Under the pieces are notes generated by a model. That model had not been told where the DNA came from. It was given only the letters and a program-made list of their open reading frames with translations, and did no database searches. Below, piece by piece: positions 37,101 to 50,100 of a DNA stretch of 64,000 nucleotides (position 1 is its first letter; each line of letters starts with the position of its first letter). The DNA comes from Varroa destructor (lineage: Eukaryota > Arthropoda > Arachnida > Mesostigmata > Varroidae), in the NCBI RefSeq assembly GCF_002443255.2, contig NW_019211457.1:17108242-17172241 (forward strand), given 5' to 3'. A program made the translations under genes and the position numbers.

Positions 37101-38677
37101 TACCTTGTCTATAATGGACGGAAAGGCTAGGTGGAAAAATACGGACAATTCTATTTTTCAGGTAGAAAACAACAGTGTGAATTGCAGCCATTTTTAGATA
37201 TTGGAACCCATTATATGTGACTATATCACCAGTGGTCTAATTGCGACTGAAACAAATGTGATGGCTTCCAACTTCTAGATCTTGTCTTTCTGTAGCTAAT
37301 AGAATAAAGCTAGATGGGATACAAGCTCACACTATGATACAGAGTACCGTGTTTGGTTTGTAAAGCCCACAATAACAACCTACAGACAGGTGGTCTAAGT
37401 TCGAAGCTAAACACTGACGTCTTTTGTGCCGGGGCAGCACTTCGGAGCAATGTCTAACGGCGATACTCGACTTAAACGTCTAACGTATTTAAATAGATGA
37501 ATGGAGTACTATTTGAATTTAGTTGTTGTAGGGTAATTTAGATTTTATTGTGTTGCAAGAGTGGTGGCAAAAGAGTGAACACGTAATGTGTGTCCGTTAG
37601 GTTGAATTTTAACTTCAATATGTATGAGCTATGATTGTTGATTTATTATCAGGCGTGGGTGTAAGTCGACATATTGGTCAGACCTGCTGTCATAACTTCG
37701 TGCGACGCGTTTCGATTCACTCCCAGAAAGTCAACCGTAAATGCGAGGGTGTGTTAATTGACAACACTTCAATAACCAAAAAAAATTCTGCACGAATTAC
37801 TTTGCATAGCAGCGTGATTTTTGCCATTTGACCTTTGAGTTTTTCGATAACACTTATTGATAATAAGGAATAAACTGATACCTTGGAATTCATTTTGTAC
37901 CTATAATAGTGTAAGTTTGATAGTTAAAATATTAACGTATGTCTCTTTAGCCAGAAATGCGTTCACTGGGTCAACATTTATTTTTTGTCCATTGTCAGCT
38001 GGTTGAGAAGCTTCATAATTGAATATTTCTTATAACAAATTTTCTAGAAGCATTGGCTAATGATCGCTCTAATACTATTTGACCAAATTTCCGATAGATA
38101 ATTATAAAATATTCAATTAGGTAAACTGCCGAGCAATTCGAAGTTGTATTATTAAATACTTTATAGCAATCTAACTTTACGTACGTACGGACGTACGTGC
38201 TCATCCCAATTCGAATTTAGGTGGCAAAGTTGTTTGGTCCATATTTTCGCTGTTTTTTTTTCACAAAAACTCATATACAATAAATTTATTAGCAGCAAAG
38301 AAGCCTCATTTGCTATCGAGGCAATCTTAGTAGACAAAGCACTTCTTAAAAATAAACCAATTCGGTCAATTCGATCTTTGCATTGCTTTTTTCTAGCTTG
38401 AGATGAACTAATGTAGGCATTTTGCTAAGGAAGCAGTTTCTACCGAAAATGTGTTCCACTTCAAGTACAGGTGTAGTGCACTGCATAAAAGAAATTGCAT
38501 CTGATGTGAAACATATGATCAGGTGTAACTTCATGTAAGTTAATCAAGATCTAAGATCATCGCAAAGTTATGGTTATAAGAAAGTAAAATAGACGCGTTC
38601 TATTTTCCGTGTTGCAAATACAATTTTTGTAACTCAGAAACAAACATAATTGTCGTTATTTTTGCTATTATTTACAG
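34184..38677. other. Intergenic, 5' side of the pseudouridine enzyme gene
   Basis: The first 100 bases continue the enzyme frame without an ATG and contain AG sites that could end a 5' untranslated intron. A GC-richer patch at about 34940-35130 has an open + frame (34967-35209) with no recognisable domain. A (TA)n run lies at 36588-36604 and an ACGT-rich near-palindrome at 38179-38199. No RNA gene was recognised. Confidence 0.45.
36588..36604. repeat. (TA)n microsatellite
   Basis: Uninterrupted AT/TA dinucleotides. Confidence 0.85.
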
Positions 38678-39308
38678 AACGATGCAGTTTCAACATGCGT
38701 TCGATAAACTCACAGGAAAGTCTATCGGACGCTGACGTTGGACTTTGCGTAAGTTATATTATAACTTTTACTATTTCTTTACCGTTTATCTAAGTGCAGC
38801 AAGCAAAAAAATAGCATTTTCATATGTATGTGGCAGGTTGTTGTGTTAAGTCAATTGCAAATTGATCATGATTTCCAGCAGGTATTTTTTTTTTATTGCA
38901 AGTCATACCATCCTGGTGCTCGTTGACAATACGCTACATAAATTATTAAATTATTTACAGAATAACGAAAACCACATCGATCCAGAAGGTAAAAGCGATT
39001 GCCATAAGGAAAAAATGCTAACATTGTAAGTTTGTAGTATTTTGCTTATTGTTACACTATGTTGCCTGTATACTTTACTGGCCCACTAGTACAATGTTTA
39101 ACGAACGACAATTTTTAGTCAAACAGTACATGTTTGCGTATCGCCTACAAGAGGATCTGGGATCCCGGAGATTATATTCAGAGCTGCCGACCGTCAAGGC
39201 AGTGAGACAAAAAGCTTCGGCCGCTTAAGCATCTTAAATGCGCTGTTTAGCAAGTTTGGAGATCCAAGATATGACAAACATATAAGGAAAATAAAAACAC
39301 CGAATTAA
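38678..39308 (+). CDS. Candidate small three-exon gene, unknown protein (102 residues from the first ATG)
   Basis: Exons 38678-38748, 38961-39025 and 39119-39308, with ATG at 38695 and TAA at 39306-39308. Each acceptor is textbook (TTATTTACAG, TTATTTACAG, CAATTTTTAG), both donors are GTAAGT, and the phases match (0, then 2). The first exon gives MRSINSQESLSDADVGLC. The second is short and polar (DPEGKSDCHKEK). The third is 62 codons (VCVSPTRGSG, FRAADRQGSETKSFGRLS) and ends basic (HIRKIKTPN). There is no signal peptide or membrane segment, and I do not recognise the family. The first exon begins with an acceptor, so more 5' exons, coding or not, are likely. It could be the 3' end of a larger gene. 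The call rests only on splice-site and frame consistency. Confidence 0.5.
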
Positions 39309-42300
39309 CGGTGACCAGTTTAGTTAGTAGAAGTTTAAAATACGCCTAAGCGTGTAGGACATGTATGAGAAATTGTCAGACCAAAACATGCACGTCTCAT
39401 TCTACCTTATGCATAAAGACGGTTCCTTGCTACTGATAAAAAAATGGAACCAAATAAACGTAAATCCGTAATCCAGAAATGAAACAGAATCACTTCCCTT
39501 TTGGTTTCTGCATTGTAATCTCACTAGCATTTTTTTCTATAGTTTATTACGCAATCCCCATCATTATCTAGCAGGTGGTCCTTTTTTAGCTATCAGATTT
39601 TCACCAGTCACTCAGTTACAAGATTGTTGATACCCCCTCGTCGATACAACGGTTGTTTATTCGTACATTGATTTCTTCAATGAAGTGACGAAGACTTTTG
39701 AGTTGGTGAGCTCATGTGCACCACCCCGTTCTACGATGGACCCCTAGAGCAAATCAAACGAAGTAAATTTAGTAGCAGCGCCGCCGACGGCGACTCTGGC
39801 CAGATCAATCTATTAGACTTCAGATTGGCAGGCCGACGTTCAACCGTCGACATATGATACGAGTGCGGCTGAGACGTTTGTTATGTGTAGTTTTGCCAGG
39901 ACTACTAACAAATACACAATAGTATAGGTTCGCTCATGGTGGATCATGGTGATATTATGCCATCTCGACATTCTAAACAGGGAAACTGGCTCACAGCAGG
40001 AGCCAGCAGCGTGAAGACAATGCTTTTTCCACCTTATTTCCATTCCTTTTACTATGTTGAACAGTGTTTTCAAATTGTTGCCTATTAGTAGCCATCGTAC
40101 GTTTGGATGATACAGTTGAGTCAAACAACTCGCGCGTCTACAAGTAGCTCAAACGTTCCACTAAACGATACCTAGACACGTTTGAAATTTTCGAAAAAAT
40201 CGGTACCACTCGACGGACTTAAATACTATATCGTAAATATCTGCTAACAAATTGACGTCTTACGTAAGATTATTCAATTTCGATAGTTAAGCCAAGTCGT
40301 GTATATCCTGCATAATATCGCTTCATTTATGTGGTTTTGCCTTGTCGTGTGGCGTTTGTTGTTTATACTGGCGAATCTCAGTAAAATGTTACTGTTTTTA
40401 GAAAACGGTAACGAGCAAAGAAGTGAATCTAAGTTAAATAAATAAATGCATTGAATTGGGGAAGCCAGTGCAAAAGTTCTACAGTTCCAATGTGCGCCAA
40501 TATCGTTTCTATACTCGATATTGCGCGAAGTTCAAGTTTCTAAAATAGCAGCACAGATCTGTACATTTGTGAATGTAACCATTTCGGCTAACTTATGCAC
40601 AGTCACAATGGTTCAGGTACTATGAGACACAGTATACAGTGCACAAGTAATGCAAGACACGACTACCGATCTCTAATCCCTTCTTAGTAGATCTGACTTG
40701 CGATGCCGCTTACATTGTAGGCCGAGAATTTTATCAATAAAAAAGAATTACAGTCCTTCCTGCCAAAAGCCATTCCGTAAACAACTCATCTGATCAATGT
40801 AGATAATCGGCAGTCGTAACCATGGCTGCAGTGTTCAGTATTTGACAAGCCATTCCCGCGCAAATATGGTCTCCGCCATCGCGTTCAGGGGACTTGTTGC
40901 TACTTATACTGGTACACACTGCTACAACCTGCGAAAAATCAGGTAACAATTACATACGGTCATAAAAACATAGTAATTCCCATTGTTTATAATGTCTCTG
41001 ATGCGGAACGCGGTACAGATTTTTCACAGAGCATTGTGGCCAGTATATCTTCGCTGCTGTATCAGTAACTACGCGTAGCAAAGGCACAAGAAATCGAGTC
41101 TCCAATGAATTCATCATTGTCGTGTTGGATAGGGTAATAGCATATTCCGCTGTGTATGATAATCAGTGAGAGTCATCGAAAACGATAACTTCACTGCAGC
41201 CGAAGCCAAAGTGTTGACCTTTATCCTCGACATGCGAACTAAATTTACTAAAACATATTCTATGACACAACATGACCGTGCATTTTATCCAGTAGGGCTA
41301 TTTAAAATCATGTTAAACTCGACTCTGTCTGATGTCACGACTCTGCCAGAATCCGATGGGATGCATATAGACTATTCATTTGAGCTCACCCTATATGACT
41401 GCTAAATAATAACAGTAGATAGACGTGGCAACGTAGCAATACAAAAACGGGGATGTCGAAGAGCGGGCGATACAATAGCATATTACTCAAGCCCCAATTG
41501 AAGAAACACAACAAAACAGAAGTCACGTTACAGCCCTAAGCACCGATAGCCAGTGATTGTACGCAAATTTCTGAAAACGGTTTTCGTTTTATAACCATAA
41601 GAGCATAAAGCCTTTGTAGTTATTTCAGTTTGTTCATCAATGTTTATATATGCATTGGGAAAGGCGGCAGATTATAGGCTATACGGTTCGCTGCGCCCCG
41701 AGGTAAAAACTCATTTTTTTTTTTTTTTTCTAATTTCGCACTCAGTTAACTTACTTCACTTATAGTCAAACGGCAATGCTGGTAATCGAAAAGTAGCTAT
41801 AAAGAGCTTCATAGTCAAGCCGTTAAACTACGCAGGGTTTGTTTTGAACATGTGCATTTGTAGATCACGGCTTACTCTATCGCTATAGCTACATTGGACA
41901 TTCGAGTTTTGATTTTGTTTAACGCCACAGAGATGTTCTCCTAATTGTGCCCCCGGTATTCTACATAACTGACTGAAAATAACATAGTAGCACAGATGTT
42001 TTTCATGTATAAGTGTGTGTTCACTTGAATGATGGATCCCAAACATTGTGACTGCAATTTGTACAGATGGGTGTTTATCGATATTCCGGACTACTGGTTT
42101 TAAAGCTGCCAATGGTGTAGTTGATGGCTAGTTTATCAGTTAGTATTCACGTTGTCGTCACTCTTAGTTGACGTTGTGCATAGTTCGAAATAGCTACATC
42201 CTTCTTGGCGGTCGCCTTTCTTGAAGCGCGACGAAGATTCGATACCCGTACATCAGCTAGGAGGACCTTGAACCTCAAGCATAAATAAGACCTTGTACTA

Positions 42301-43793
42301 AAACAATATAATAGTATAACAAATACGTACGCACTGTAGTATCGTTAAAAGATTGGACCCGCTAATGGCACAAACATTTGTGAACGTAGTCTGGCGTACC
42401 GTGCAGATATTTCACGTAAGCAGATACTTGCTAGTCAATAACCCTCGAAATGACTGGCGGCTTATATTGATTCAATATAATAACATTAGTAGACATTAAG
42501 AAGCGGCATCTAGGAAATCGAAAACGATAACGGCGTTCCGACGTCATGTGACATCGAGGCCGAAAAGTGAGGATCCTTTGTAACCTCACCATTAAACAGA
42601 GATTATCAATGCTCAACTCAATATATAGCGTATAAAAATTCTTTGTGTTTGTGATATTTACGTGAGTAGAAAAACTTCGATGGGACAAGAAACTACAGGT
42701 TAAATAAACACGAATATACTATAACACCTACAAGCCGCATTATTTTTATTGCGCTTGTCGTACGACTTCGTTATTGATGATCTTCATTTGAAGTATTTTC
42801 ATCCTCTATGATATGACACAAAAGGTAGAAATAGCTCTGGGTCTGTAGTGCACACCGGGGACACTTTCAATATTTAGAAGTGGAACACATACGAATTACA
42901 ACACCAGGGCTACGAATGTGACAAGTAAATATTTTTAATCAATAATTTCTAATTAGACACCCCAAAATGACTACAGGACAGGTAGGCAAGTGTACGATCC
43001 GGCGGTATGTACGTGCCAGGAGTAAGCGATCGTCGCACTGTGGAAGCATTACAAAAACATAGAAATCATGTCTCTGTGTCTGTTTTAAGCACTTCACCAC
43101 ATTCTTTATTAATATCGATTTTATCTTATTATATACTACGAATCGCCTTTATTAACTCATTATGAATGAAAGTAAAACTATGTAATTCTAATTCATGTCA
43201 TATCACGATCTTCAGTTACGGCAGCACGCCCTTACCGACAAAAGTTCCGAGCTGGATTCAACCGACTGCAACGATTATAGTGCTCAGGCCCGGTTTTGAA
43301 AGTAACTGTCTTCCATTTTATATGGATCCTTCTAGAAACAATTGGATTGCCTGGTTTTTGTCGTTAGCCTATTGAGCACTCTGCCCATGGGCTTACCTTA
43401 GCTGAACCCCGTTTCTTTTTTCGGAAGCTCCCGGTTCACGACACTTACTAAGCTCCCCTAGACTTGAAAATATTTGGAAATTGAATACCTTTAGATGAAC
43501 AATTTATCCAAAACGGTACACAATTCAGACAGGTATCATTTCTGAGGCCCAATTGGGCGTCCAAAGACATTTGTTTTTAAAGGAACCAAGCGAGTCCACG
43601 CAAAGAGCCCGTATGCTGACCATTGAGATGCGCTGGAAATTGCAAAATACTTAATAAACAGGGTGTGAAAACAGGGTGAGGGTGATTTGTTATATATTTT
43701 TGCGAGCTTCTTTCGATATAAGTCGATTTCGGTCTAAGTTCCATCTTAACAACAATAATTGCTATTCGATTTACATTTCTGGTAGCAGTAACA
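39309..43793. other. Intergenic, nothing recognised
   Basis: Short open stretches only (for example 39840-40124 on the - strand, 41166-41405 on the + strand) without family features. A T16 run lies at 41714-41729. A possible ATG-to-donor stretch ending at 42415 (GTAAGC) has no convincing partner exon. Confidence 0.45.
41714..41729. repeat. Poly-T run (16 bases)
   Basis: Homopolymer; no adjoining element recognised. Confidence 0.9.
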
Positions 43794-44299
43794 ATGGGGG
43801 AACTAAATCAGGTTGATTTTCGAGCATTCTTTCCAATCTTAGTGCTAAAGAACTTCGGAAAGGCTTTCACAATTGTGCCATACCCTAAAGTCTTGCTTGT
43901 AAGTATCTTAGAAAAAGGTTAAGTAAAGATTGCTAGAACACCGAAGAAGTAGTTCCTTATTTGCTGGGCTTTTGTAGGAACGACGTCCTAATTCACTACG
44001 AGTGCGACCCGCCCCCGAAAACGTATACCTGCCAGTCGCGGTGAGGCGATACAATTGCCTTGAATTATTTACCTGACCAAAAACGGGAAGGCTGAGCGTA
44101 ATTAATTATTATTTTGTTTAAAATAAATATTGCACACAATCCCTGATAATAATTGCAACGGCTGCTGAACTTAAGCAGTCTGAGGTCTTGATTGGGTATA
44201 ATTTATTGCTATCCGCATCAGGAATTTCTGCAACTGGACATCGGCGGCAATTTTAGTTCACGTACTCAAACATCAAGTTTATACATTCATAAACGGTAA
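43794..44299 (+). CDS. Candidate small spliced gene, unknown protein (about 81 residues)
   Basis: Possible exons are 43794-43898 (ATG start, 35 codons, donor GTAAGT), 43978-44040 (21 codons, acceptor TTTTGTAG, donor GTGAGG) and 44222-44299 (acceptor CCGCATCAG, TAA 44297-44299), all phase 0. Reading: MGELNQVDFRAFFPILVLKN in exon 1, RVRPAPENVYLPVA in exon 2, EFLQLDIGGNFSSR in exon 3. An acceptor (GGTAGCAG) lies just before the ATG. No family was recognised. The exons are short enough that chance open frames cannot be excluded, and the third exon is the weakest. Confidence 0.3.
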
Positions 44300-44721
44300 C
44301 ATGGTAACTTGCGCTTCCGGCTCAGTAAACTTTATAGTAGTTGTTCAAAACTGTTACCTTGCGATAACGCTAACTTGATCGTTATTATCGACTAGGCTGA
44401 AGTTACCTAGAAGTACGAGCGCAAAAACCCGACAATATTTACTTTCAAGTTAATCAATATACTGTCATAAATTCTTGCTCAGCCTTGAATCCATTGACTT
44501 CTGGTTGTATCTTTTTCCGCCTGCTATAAACAGTTGATTATTGAGATGTTTGTCGAACGATCTGTTTCGTTCGCCTTGCAAATCGAAGCTTAATATTATT
44601 GCGAGCGTACTCAACAAATGACTACACGACCAAATACAAATAGTAGCTGATGGCTTTGCTGTCCTGAAAAATAGAAGCGCAAATCAACTACAAGCAATCG
44701 AATGTGCATGCATAGCTTAAC

Positions 44722-45444
44722 TCAGACGCATGCAATTCCTGATCGGAACTCGCTTGAAGCAACGTATGAACATGGCTGTACAGGGCTCATCTCAGATGCA
44801 GCTAAAGGTTGTCCATTAAGACTCAAACTGGCGAAACTTAACGCGGATACGAAGCATGCATCTATGCCAAAAAAGTGTTCACTGATAGCTTGTATTCTTT
44901 CATCCAAGGTCAGTTCACGGTTCACGGATGATGACACCATATCCTCTTTAAAATAGACAATTTCCATTGCGCAGCCATAATCCAATGATCTTCTAAGATC
45001 GTGTGTCCTTAGCAATTAGCAGGCAACGCTGATATTCTACTTTTACGTGTTTTCCATAACAGCAAATAGCGTTCACCATAATCACACCTCCCTATACAGC
45101 CTCAGTCTGTCTGCTACTATATATCTTGCCTTGAAATAGGGTTCGCGCATTTGCTCCGTTGATATGTTAAGCGTGTCGCGATCTTCCTCGATGCCATCGC
45201 AGTTCGCTGTCTTAAACTCTTCTTGTAGTTCTTCAGTGGCCCGGTAGAAGTCCATCAATCCGTAAAGGTACAGCCGCCTCGGTAGCAAGAATTGCCTGTT
45301 GACTCTCACTGACCGCGGCGATTGAACCTCAGTTATCGGCGAATCTTCTCCTGGGTTGTGCCCCCGAGTGCGTTGCGCTGTGTCGTTTACAGGCGCCACT
45401 TGATGCTGCTGACGACGCTGATTTATGCCGCAGTGATGACTCAT
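44722..45444 (-). CDS. Candidate two-exon gene, unknown protein (about 210 residues)
   Basis: An open frame from ATG 45444 runs 120 codons and is GC-richer than its surroundings, with a Gln/Arg/Pro-rich start (NQRRQQHQVAPVND) and then an ordered-looking charged part (RRLYLYGLMDFYRATEELQE, MREPYFKARYIVADRLRLY). A possible 80-base intron (45085-45006, donor GAGGT|GTGATT, acceptor GCTAAG|G) joins it in frame to a second open stretch (DYGCAMEIVYFKED, LTLDERIQAISEHF, LSLNGQPLAA) ending at 44722. Both splice sites are weak, so these could be two unrelated open frames. An acceptor-like TCTTCGTAG lies upstream of the ATG. I do not recognise the family. Confidence 0.35.
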
Positions 45445-46697
45445 GAGTGCTATATTCTACGAAGACACCGAAGGCGTTGGGGACACCGGAGATCTCCTCG
45501 CCGTGAGAGCCATGTATGATATCAGGGGCTAGATTGCGGCGAAGCAAACGACCAAATGGAAATGATGTATATATATGTATATCACATACAGGTCAGGGCA
45601 CAAACATCAGAGGGCATGACACTTAAGTACCAACCGCGCGACAAATCAGATGTTGTGAATATAAGAAGCGATTTTGTCTGTAGAAACAGTCAGTTTGAGT
45701 AAAAAGCATCATACATAGAAGAAACATCAGATATAGAATTGTCAGACAATGGGTAAGGTCGTGTTAGAAAATATTTGGTGCTTTTGCATTAGTTCCGAAA
45801 AGTAGAGGTGCTTTTTTTTTGATTTCGATTTTGATGCTGGGATTAAGTTCATCATTTTATTGCTTAAACGTATATGATGGAAATTTATTGGTAGAGTGCG
45901 GAACCGGACATCGTTCGGCGACAAGTGTATCGTTCGTCATAGGTTTCAAGCACAACAATTGATATACGTTGTAAGATAATGGGTTATTACAACAACAACG
46001 CATTGGCCGATATATCATTTTGATGTGATTCATATATATTCATGGATAGTAGCGAAGCCATTGTAGTATGGGTGTTTACGTGAAGGTCAAGATTTTCGTT
46101 AGAAATAAGATAGCCAAGGGGTATGGAAGAATGAACGTGTTTTTACAGTCGGGGACCAGGCCGTCGTTGTATGTATCACAACGCGGAGAGACGAAGGGAT
46201 AGAGAAGCAAATCCAGTTCGAATGACGAAATAAAAATATCTGCATTAGAGAAAATTTGAAGAAAGCGCTGGTACACGGTTGTTTCAATAGAAATTATACT
46301 ATTATCTAGATCAACCCTTGCTTTACTGCATTTATCTTTTTATTGACATTTCATATGTTATATGCGTTCCACTAATCTTATTAATTAGCCCCACATAAAT
46401 GGAAGGTTTATATTAAGACTCTAATCATAGTACGATAGGTAACAACTAGAATTTTAAGGCATACTATACTTAACCTTTTCTCAAAAAAAAAATCTGCGAT
46501 AATCGCTTTCGTTTTTCCTTGAGACGGATACTTTTATTAACTCTATCTAAGATTCAGATATTCTGAATACGGAATGCTAGTATACTTTCTTATATGTAGC
46601 GGCAGATTTACTAATGTTTGGTAAACCTATATATAATATAATGACGTGCCTGCTGCCACTATGTGACATAATTAACAGTAATCGCTAAAGCTTGCTC

Positions 46698-46717
46698 TAT
46701 ATATATATATATATATA
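46698..46717. repeat. (TA)n microsatellite
   Basis: Uninterrupted TA dinucleotides. Confidence 0.9.
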
Positions 46718-47135
46718 AAACTAATTTATATAGCCGCTGGCCCATCTATACTGGACGCACCTTTTTCGTTCACAATCTACTATAAATATAATTGTTGTTG
46801 AACGTATATAGTTTGAACAAAAATAGAAGCGGCAGAAACATCTGTACGCGCAAATATGACGTGTTTTAGTGTGAATTATGTTTGATGTTATGTATAAACA
46901 CACATTTGCGTATTAGATGATTCAAGCTAGTGAAGCCCCGGATTTAATGTCAAAGTGCCGTATCTTTACCAGCCACTGCCACATTGAAGCTTTAACGAAA
47001 CACATTGATCTGAACGTCTTCTCAAGAGGCGTGAAGATATCTGCAATTGTAGCATGCTGTGGTCAGCTGCAACCGCGCGAACAATATATCATCAAATACA
47101 GACCGCAAATTTAGAAAGTCAAACATTTTCTATAT

Positions 47136-47163
47136 GCATATATATACATACATACATACATAT
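47136..47163. repeat. (CATA)n-like microsatellite
   Basis: CATATATATA followed by four CATA units. Confidence 0.8.
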
Positions 47164-50100
47164 GGTTAACGTTAGTGAAGTCGCATAAACATCTTCTTTT
47201 CCTACTGTCCTATGAAAGATCTTTGATAGCTCAGCACGTATAGTTAACATCCGACTGTAGGGAATGAGCTCCCAGCCGTTGAATAATCGTCTTCATATAG
47301 CGGTTTGTCCCGTGTGAGCGGTTAACCAGCGTTTAATATGGCAACTTTGTCGATAATATTGTCTATGTGTTGAATACTAACAAAAAACTTATTTTACATA
47401 GAACTACTTGCAAATCTTCCATTTATAGGGCAATAAAAATAAGTTATGGGTCCAAAAATGGGTCTCAAGAAACTATCGAGCTAAGAGAATACTGGGCTGT
47501 GATGTGCCAGTTGGGTGACACTTGGATCAGCTGTTACTGCAACCGGGCCAATTATTTTCCCTTGTGCTTCCATAAGTGTAGACTGGATAAATTATAAAAT
47601 GAATACTTTCATTTCAATTTGATTCGGTGTCAGGTAGGTAAGTCCATCATTGAGATGATCTTTCTGATAGTTACACAGCACAGCACGATAGAAATAGTTT
47701 CAAATTTTTATGTAGCCTCAATCGCAAACAGTAATCTTATACTGGAATAAGAATATTCTAGAATCGTAGACGAGTACAGCACTTAACAACAATTTGTTAT
47801 GCCTTTTTGAGGATTTTTCATTAAATTGCGTACCAGTATCCTTTAGAAAAATGTTTCTACTTAGACGAAGAGGACTAACTGTTCTGTTGAGTGGGCCTTC
47901 TTTTGTTTTCCGTAAAGCTTTCTCGTGATTTGGCCAGTCGATCGTGCAAACAAAAGATGAGAGGTCAGCTGTCTAAAACTCTGCGTGGGTTGAGGCGTTC
48001 TAAAGACGAAACCCAGACTGGGTGTGAACATCACGCTTTGGCCCGGTGATCAAGCAACCCATGTTGGTAAACATGCGAACGGGGAATCAGTTGGATTATT
48101 TCATGGAGCCCACCTTCAAGACAGTTAGGAACGAATATCAATTCGAACTCAGGTAAACATAAGTTCGTATCAAAGTTTAACTTGGTGAAAAATTTAATAG
48201 AGCTGTTACACATAATTCGACAATACATTAAGCGCTTCCTTAGGTTCTACAGTAATAGAACTGCGATCGTACAAATAGAAACGAGTCTTGTTATACAGAC
48301 TGACAAAAACAGAAAGAAGTGTAACATCTTAACTTACATTATGGCCATCCTTGTTTATGATTTCTTGTTACGCCCTTTGTCAACAATGGCCGCAGCAAAT
48401 GAGTGACGGAAACGTTTCAGTAACAATGACAGCGTCTACTTTTGTCCCACTTCAAGTTCAAATCAACTAAATTGTCATTTTGTCTATTCACAACTGGAGT
48501 TCTGTAACTTTAGTGGTTGAATAAAATAAACTTTACTAGTCGTTTACCTATTCACTGTGTGGTATATGTATTTGGTCTCGCGTGAATCCAGTCTGTGTAA
48601 GAATACAGGTTAATCGTATTGAGTAATAGAATGGCGTGATTCACGAAGCATTCATATTGCATATTGCATTGCTACATTTCGTTTCTGGGCAGCTTTTTCC
48701 TGTATATAATTTAAAAATAAAATAGCCAGTATCCACAGTCCGTATGAATTTCTGCTATTACTGTGCATCTAATTCTGGAAACTTTAGAAGCGTATCCCGG
48801 ATAAAAACCGATCCGTTCACGTCGCTATATGCCTTTTTTCGACAATCACCCAATCGGTCTGTTCAAAATGTATATGAAAATTTTGTGTTATTATGTCGTT
48901 ATAAAATTAAGCCCGTAGTTTACAAGTAACATAGCTATTCTATTAAATATTTAGTGGTCATAAATATATGTCTCGATAATTATTGTACACAGTGCATAAT
49001 GAGAGCTTCAGTCGTTCCCATTGATGCGTGTATTTTTACCCTAAAAATCATTATAAGGTACATGAATATGATAGTACGTGTGTGTGTCAACCTTATGTCT
49101 CATCTAGCTCTCTCCGAAGATCAGCCACATAGGTTAACCTAATAAAGAAGGAGGAGTAACTTTTCGTAGCAACGACAACTGTATCAAAACTAATAATGGG
49201 TATGGGGACTAACACCATGATCTGTGTATGTGCATGCGTATATAGACTTTCATAAATCAACCGGACATGTTATGGATCCCTATTCAGCAACTTGGTGGTG
49301 CCCTCGTTCTACAAGAACGATTGAGGCTTTCATAAGACTTCTATTCATTTTGCCCTTGTGTGCCGCCCTGTAGAGAGGTGATTGATTCGCTTTTCTATAT
49401 GAATGGTCGTTGAACCCTATGACCAGCTCAGATTCTATTACTGATGTTGCTGTTGTTGGAAAAGGCTAAAATCGATGGTGTTCTGAAAGGCGTATTTTGG
49501 CGGTCCGGAACTGCTTTTTTTCTCAGAGAAACTCCCCCTACTTGGGCTGTTACGCTGTCCGCTGCTACAAAAAAGGATCCGGCGCGATGAGTAGAGGGCC
49601 TTTTCGAAACGGTAAACAGGAACGAGTTTTTGTCAGAAAGCAGGCTCTCTAGACAGAATAAGGACTCACTATTAGGAAATAGTTAATATGTTAGGCCGCC
49701 CAAAAATAATAGACTAAGCTATATTAATTGTTTGAATATATATAGAAACATTTGAACAAATCGAGTCTGACTTGTCTATATGAAAACTGTTATGGTAAAT
49801 GGGACACGATCACTGGTAAGCCGGGCATAACTTGGTGGTTTACGTTCATTGTACACACGAGTATTTGCCAAGAAAAATCAGGTCAATAAAATGTGACCTC
49901 TAAGACATAATAACGCCAATAATGGCGACATGTTGTAGCTAAGGGTTGTCTGCCAACCGTTCGATCCGTTGGGTGTCCTTCTTTACGTGCGCATTAATTT
50001 GTCTGAAGGTGACAGACAACTAGGCGAAATACAGACAGCATCCAGCCGGACAAACCACACAACCCACGCTTGCGAGCCTTTCTACGGGGTTGTTGACATT

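Noticed and set aside
37371..37480. Patch faintly resembling 5S rRNA or a structured RNA
   Set aside because: The conserved 5S box C and overall stems are not present.
38399..38534. Possible extra exon before the 38678 gene (acceptor TTTTTTCTAG, donor CAT|GTAAGT)
   Set aside because: No frame through it reaches the next exon in the needed phase without a stop. It could be an untranslated exon, but there is no further support.
42345..42415. ATG-to-GTAAGC open stretch (MAQTFVNVVWRTVQIFH)
   Set aside because: Only about 17-27 codons and no convincing next exon.
48031..48228. Minus-strand open frame with tRNA-SINE-like edge (TTCGAACTC)
   Set aside because: No A/B box pair, tail or second copy could be seen.
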